DNA of 64,000 bases, taken from contig NC_090185.1 in assembly GCF_024679245.1 (NCBI RefSeq), positions 24,309,426 through 24,373,425 of the forward strand, written 5' to 3'. Source of the stretch: Pseudorasbora parva. Taxonomy: Eukaryota > Chordata > Actinopteri > Cypriniformes > Gobionidae. The position numbers and the translations under genes are program-made. Below the pieces are notes generated by a model, which was not told where the DNA came from, did not search any database, and worked only from the letters and a program-made list of their open reading frames with translations. Every line of letters starts with the position of its first letter. The first letter of the stretch is position 1. Shown piece by piece: positions 60,415 through 64,000 of this stretch.

Positions 60415-60900
60415 CAAGCTGATTGGTTGGGCTTGAGGAACGACCCTGCCAATGCCGCGCCATCGATTTAAATCCCAATTTAATGGTGACCCTCTAAGTG
60501 CATTGTCTTGCGAGCATCGTTACGCATCAGTCCCTGTTAACCTTCATTAATTTCCACCGTAATCCTAATTACGTTTTTATAGCGTTCCTAATGAACATTT
60601 CAGATTTATTGTCCTCCTATTCTTGTTAAAGATCAACCAGACAATAGGCGATTTGCCTGGTGGGAAATTGGGGGATTGTTGCACGCCATAGTTTGCAGGC
60701 TGAATGGTGCCGTGCGGAGCCGTTGGCTAAAATCCTTGTTTGAGAGACCATATGGCCGTCTTTGTAATTGACCCAGTGCCAACTGACTGAGGTTCCTCCC
60801 GGGCCTGGATTGGGAGACAAACACACCTCCTAACATGCTCATCAACACTTCTCCACAGCCTCCTTCTGCTTCACGGGGGAAGGTCGCACATTTTTGCAAA
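60415..60900. promoter_or_regulatory. Enhancer-like unique block in shd intron 1
   Basis: About 0.49 kb of unique, balanced sequence between AT-rich repeats. Motifs include CCATCGATTTAAATCC, CGTAATCCTAATTACG (paired homeodomain-type ATTA sites), CAATAGGCGATTTGCC, TTGTAATTGACC and CCTCCCGGGCCTGGATTGG. The texture is that of vertebrate conserved non-coding elements. Two minus frames cross it but contain no recognisable domain. Confidence 0.4.
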
Positions 60901-60996
60901 ACTGTTGGTTTTTAGCATCTCATGCTTTGAGGTGCTGTTTCTGAATGAATACATTTTTAAAATAGTATGTGCAGACAGGGCTGCATGATTTGAGGG

Positions 60997-61027
60997 AATA
61001 TATATATATATGGAATATATATATTTG

Positions 61028-61077
<50 letters not shown>

Positions 61078-61409
61078 AACCTACATTCCAGGTTTACTGT
61101 GCTTATTTGTAGGGCTGCACAATTTTACCTAAATATTTGTGAATTATATATCTATATGACTCTTTAAACGGACCGTTAAAAGGTGCAGTAAGCGATTTCT
61201 GTGAAACACTTGATCTTTGAAATCAACCCAAACAAAAACACCCCTCCCTTCAATGCTCCGCCCCCAAAATCAACAAACACACAGTTCAAGTGTAGGTCTC
61301 TCTATCATAGCTGAAGCGAAGCAAAATAATGCTTATCAAAAAATAAGACTAATATGACAAATTAACAAGAACCCCCCCCCCCCCAAATAAATTAACATAC
61401 AATACACAA

Positions 61410-61478
<69 letters not shown>
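60997..61478. repeat. (AT)n, poly(C) and (TC)n microsatellites
   Basis: (AT)n with GGA interruptions at 60997-61075, a C-homopolymer at 61372-61384 and a long (TC)n at 61412-61478. The sequence between is AT-rich and unremarkable. Confidence 0.9.
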
Positions 61479-61480
<2 letters not shown>

Positions 61481-61770
61481 AACTCAACCTTGCTATAGTG
61501 AAATAATAAGAGTTCGGTACAAAACACCATTGCCTCCTCCTTCATATGTAAATCTCGTGAAATCAAAAACACCACGGACAAAAGTGCTTATCAACATAAC
61601 ACCAACCCTGACACAAGCGTTGGGGATAATTTTTATGCACGCCCCCAACATTTGCATATGTCCAAACATGTTCATTTTGTCAGGCAGAACTGACAGAGCC
61701 GAATCATCAGTTTAGCCTATGAACAAGCGACACTCGAGGATAGCAAAAATGGCAAATCTCATGACACATA

Positions 61771-63384
61771 CAGTGCCTTGCGAATTTCGGCCCCCTTGAA
61801 CTTTGCGACCTTTTGCCAAATTTAAAAAAACTGTAATTTTTTTGTGAAGAATCAACAACAAGTGGGACACAATCATGAAGTGGAATGAAATTTATTGGAT
61901 ATTTCAAACTTTTTTAACAAATCAAAAACTGAAAAATGTGGCATGCAAAATTATTCGGCCCCTTTACTTTCAGTGCAGCAAACTTTCCAGAAGTTCAGTG
62001 AGGATCTCTGAATGATCCAATGTTGACCTAAATGACTAATGATGATAAATAGAATCAAATTGTAATCAAGTCTCCGTATAAATGCACCTGCACTGTGATA
62101 GTCTCAGAGGTCCGTTTAAAGCGCAGAGAGCATCATGAAGAACAAGGAACACACCAGGCAGGTACGAGATACTGTTGTGGAGAAATTTAAAGCCTTAAAA
62201 GTTTAAAGATTTGGATACAAAAAAAGATTTCCCAAACTTTAAACATCTCAAGGAGTACTGTGCAAGCAATAATATTGAAATGGAAGGAGTATCAGACCAC
62301 TGCAAATCTACCAAGACCTGGCCGTCCCTCTAGACTTTCAGCTCATACAAGGAGACGACTGATCAGAGAGGCAGCCAAGAGGCCCATGATCACTCTGGAT
62401 GAACTGCAGAGATCTACAGCTGAGGTGGGTGACTCTGTCCATAGGACAATAATCAGTCGTATACTGCACAAATCTGGCCTTTAATGAAGAGTGGCAAGAA
62501 GAACGCCATTTCTTAAAGATATCCATAAAAAGTGTAGTTTAAAGTTTGCCACAAGCCACCTGGGAGACACACCAAACATGTGGAAGAAGGTGCTCTAGTC
62601 AGATGAAACCAAAATTAAACTTTTTGGCAACAATGCAAAATGTTATGTTTGGCGTAAAAGCAACACAGCTCGTCACCCTGACCACACCATCCCCACTGTC
62701 AAACATGGTGGTGGCAGCATCATGGTTTGGGCCTGCTTATCTTCAGCAGGGACAGGGAAGATGGTTAAAATTGATGGGAAGATGGATGGAGCCAAATACA
62801 GGACCATTCTGGAAGAAAAGCTGATGGAGTCTACAAAAGAACTGAGACTGGGACGGAGATTTGTCTTCCAACAAGACAATGATCCAAAACATAAAGCAAA
62901 ATCTACAATGGAATGGTTCAAAAATCAACATATCCAGGTGTTAGAACAGCCAAGTCAAAGTCCAGACCTGAATCCAATCGAGAATCTGTGGAAAGAACTG
63001 AAAACTGCTGTTCACAAACGCTCTCCATCCAACCTCACTGAGCTCGAGCTGTTCTGCAAGGAGGAATGGGCAAAAATTTCAGTCTCTCGATGTGCAAAAC
63101 TGAGAGAGACATACCCCAAGCGACTTACAGCTGTAATCGCAACAAAAGGTGGCGCTACAAAGTATTAACTTAAGGGGGCCGAATAATTTTGCACGCCCAA
63201 TTTTTCAGTTTTTGATTTGTTAAAAAAGTTTGAAATATCCAATAAATTTCGTTCCACTTCATGATTGTGTCCCACTTGTTGATTCTTCACAAAAAATTAC
63301 AGTTTTATATCATTATGTTTAAAGCCTGAAATGTGGCAAAAGGTCGCAAAGTTCAAGGGGGTCGAATACCTTTGCAAGGCACTA
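61771..63384 (+). mobile_element. Tc1/mariner-type transposon, full length but inactive
   Basis: 1614 bp, the usual Tc1 size. It begins CAGTGCCTTGCGAATTTCGG and ends CCTTTGCAAGGCACTA, with TA on both sides (61769-61770; 63385-63386). The terminal inverted repeats are long, about 195 bp (61771-61965) and 214 bp (63171-63384), and share the GGGGCCGAATAATTTTGC segment at their inner ends. It carries a broken transposase gene and lies in shd intron 1. Both TIRs are well preserved, so the insertion is moderately young. Confidence 0.93.
62134..63168 (+). pseudogene. Broken Tc1-like transposase
   Basis: The reading frame starts ATGAAGAACAAGGAACAC and ends GGCGCTACAAAGTATTAA. It keeps the helix-turn-helix region (LKWKEYQTTANLPRPGRPS, DSVHRTIISRILHKSGL) and the DDE core (SDET, QQDNDPKH, SPDLNPIENLWK; DD34E type). 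It is interrupted by a stop/frameshift near 62203 (AAAGTTTAAAG), a stop after HKSGL at 62482-62484 and an in-frame TAG at the Trp before SDE (near 62597). Only the C-terminal 148 codons (62722-63168) and an N-terminal 74-codon piece remain open, so it cannot make an active enzyme. Confidence 0.92.
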
Positions 63385-64000
63385 TATGGCATGTTCAGGC
63401 TGTGCAGGGGACGTGAGGACTTTTCATATGTCAACAGTCATGGTTGAGGTTTATTATAATTGGATACCACAACAATTTATTTAAAAATCGTTCGTTTGTT
63501 CTGCCCATTTCAAGCAAGCTTCGCCCGGTGTCTTTAAAATAAAGAAAGGGGCAACTACAGTATATTCCTGCAAGCAGTAAGTAGTGATTTATCCACTTAT
63601 TGACTAGCTGTTTAAACAATTTCTGATCAAATCGAACATTTCTTAAGACCGCATTCTCTAGATGACGCAAGATGCTAGTACAGTAACAATAGGAAACTCC
63701 AAGTACCATACAAAACTAAATAGTGTATCTAATGACAAAGGTTAATATTATTTTGTATTACAAAATACAACCGTAGATACGTTGCTTACAGATCGTTTAC
63801 TAGATCCTTCTAGCAATCATCACCTTTTCCACCAAATAAGTTAAAACGACAGTCATTTGACAAGGCTATTCATTTTGTAAAAATATAAGTTGTATATTTT
63901 TTATATGTTTGAGAACTGAAGTAGGCCTATGATGTTTTTGCATGCTTGTTTGTCAAAGTACATTACAGTCACTGCATAGCCTACATTGTGACGAACGTTA
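63385..64000. other. Right edge of window, shd intron 1
   Basis: AT-rich sequence with no repeat signature or exon recognised. The minus frame 63431-63709 has no recognisable domain. Confidence 0.4.

Noticed and set aside
59508..64000. Search for further shd exons (YMEPYDA-type motifs, SH2 domain)
   Set aside because: No segment with the expected motifs and splice sites was seen; the exons must lie to the right of the window.

Overview
This window is vertebrate nuclear DNA, most probably from a cyprinid (carp-like) teleost. Multi-exon genes with GT/AG junctions are separated by long AT-rich introns full of short inverted-repeat DNA transposons and microsatellites. Several of the repeat families (the TTAAAGGGACAGTTCACCC type, the TGTGACCCTGGACCAC type, an 8-bp-duplication hAT, a Tc1 copy) are of the kinds known to be abundant in cyprinid genomes. 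No prokaryotic operon, CRISPR array, rRNA or tRNA was recognised.

Gene order, left to right. odf3l2 (+) is the 3' part only, 1168-1911. A three-exon CKS (cyclin-dependent kinase subunit) gene lies on the minus strand, 3942-4626. shc2 (+) has 12 coding exons, 14758-27592, and its model closes in frame at 678 aa. ankrd24 (-) has 22 coding exons, 31767-54248, closes in frame at 1106 aa, and may have a 96-bp in-frame cassette exon at 51874-51969. shd (+) is present as its first coding exon, 59169-59507, and runs off the right edge. I placed exon boundaries by hand from splice sites, reading phase and remembered family sequences.

How the genes relate. shc2 and shd encode SH2 phosphotyrosine adaptors. 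ANKRD24 is an ankyrin/coiled-coil structural protein related to RAI14. ODF3L2 is a sperm-tail/ciliary STPGPG-repeat protein. CKS is a small CDK-binding protein. They are not one pathway; what links them is genome history. In human, SHC1 lies beside CKS1B and SHC3 beside CKS2, while SHC2 has no CKS neighbour. Here a third intact CKS gene sits head-to-head with shc2, which fits a retained whole-genome-duplication sister (ohnolog).

Non-coding layout. 1-3530 is the odf3l2 tail plus repeats. 4.6-4.9 kb is a CpG-rich promoter, possibly bidirectional. 7.96-10.93 kb is a stack of transposons inserted into one another. shc2 introns 1-2 hold three unique, conserved-looking blocks and a 0.9-kb pentanucleotide tract split by a MITE. 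26.4 kb carries an inverted, decayed copy of part of an shc2 exon. 28.7-29.3 kb is a minisatellite. ankrd24 introns hold MITEs, a clean hAT and a piggyBac-like insertion inside a minisatellite. 56.4-57.5 kb is a (CTGT/CTAT) tract. 60.4-60.9 kb is an enhancer-like block in shd intron 1, and 61.8-63.4 kb is a dead Tc1 element.
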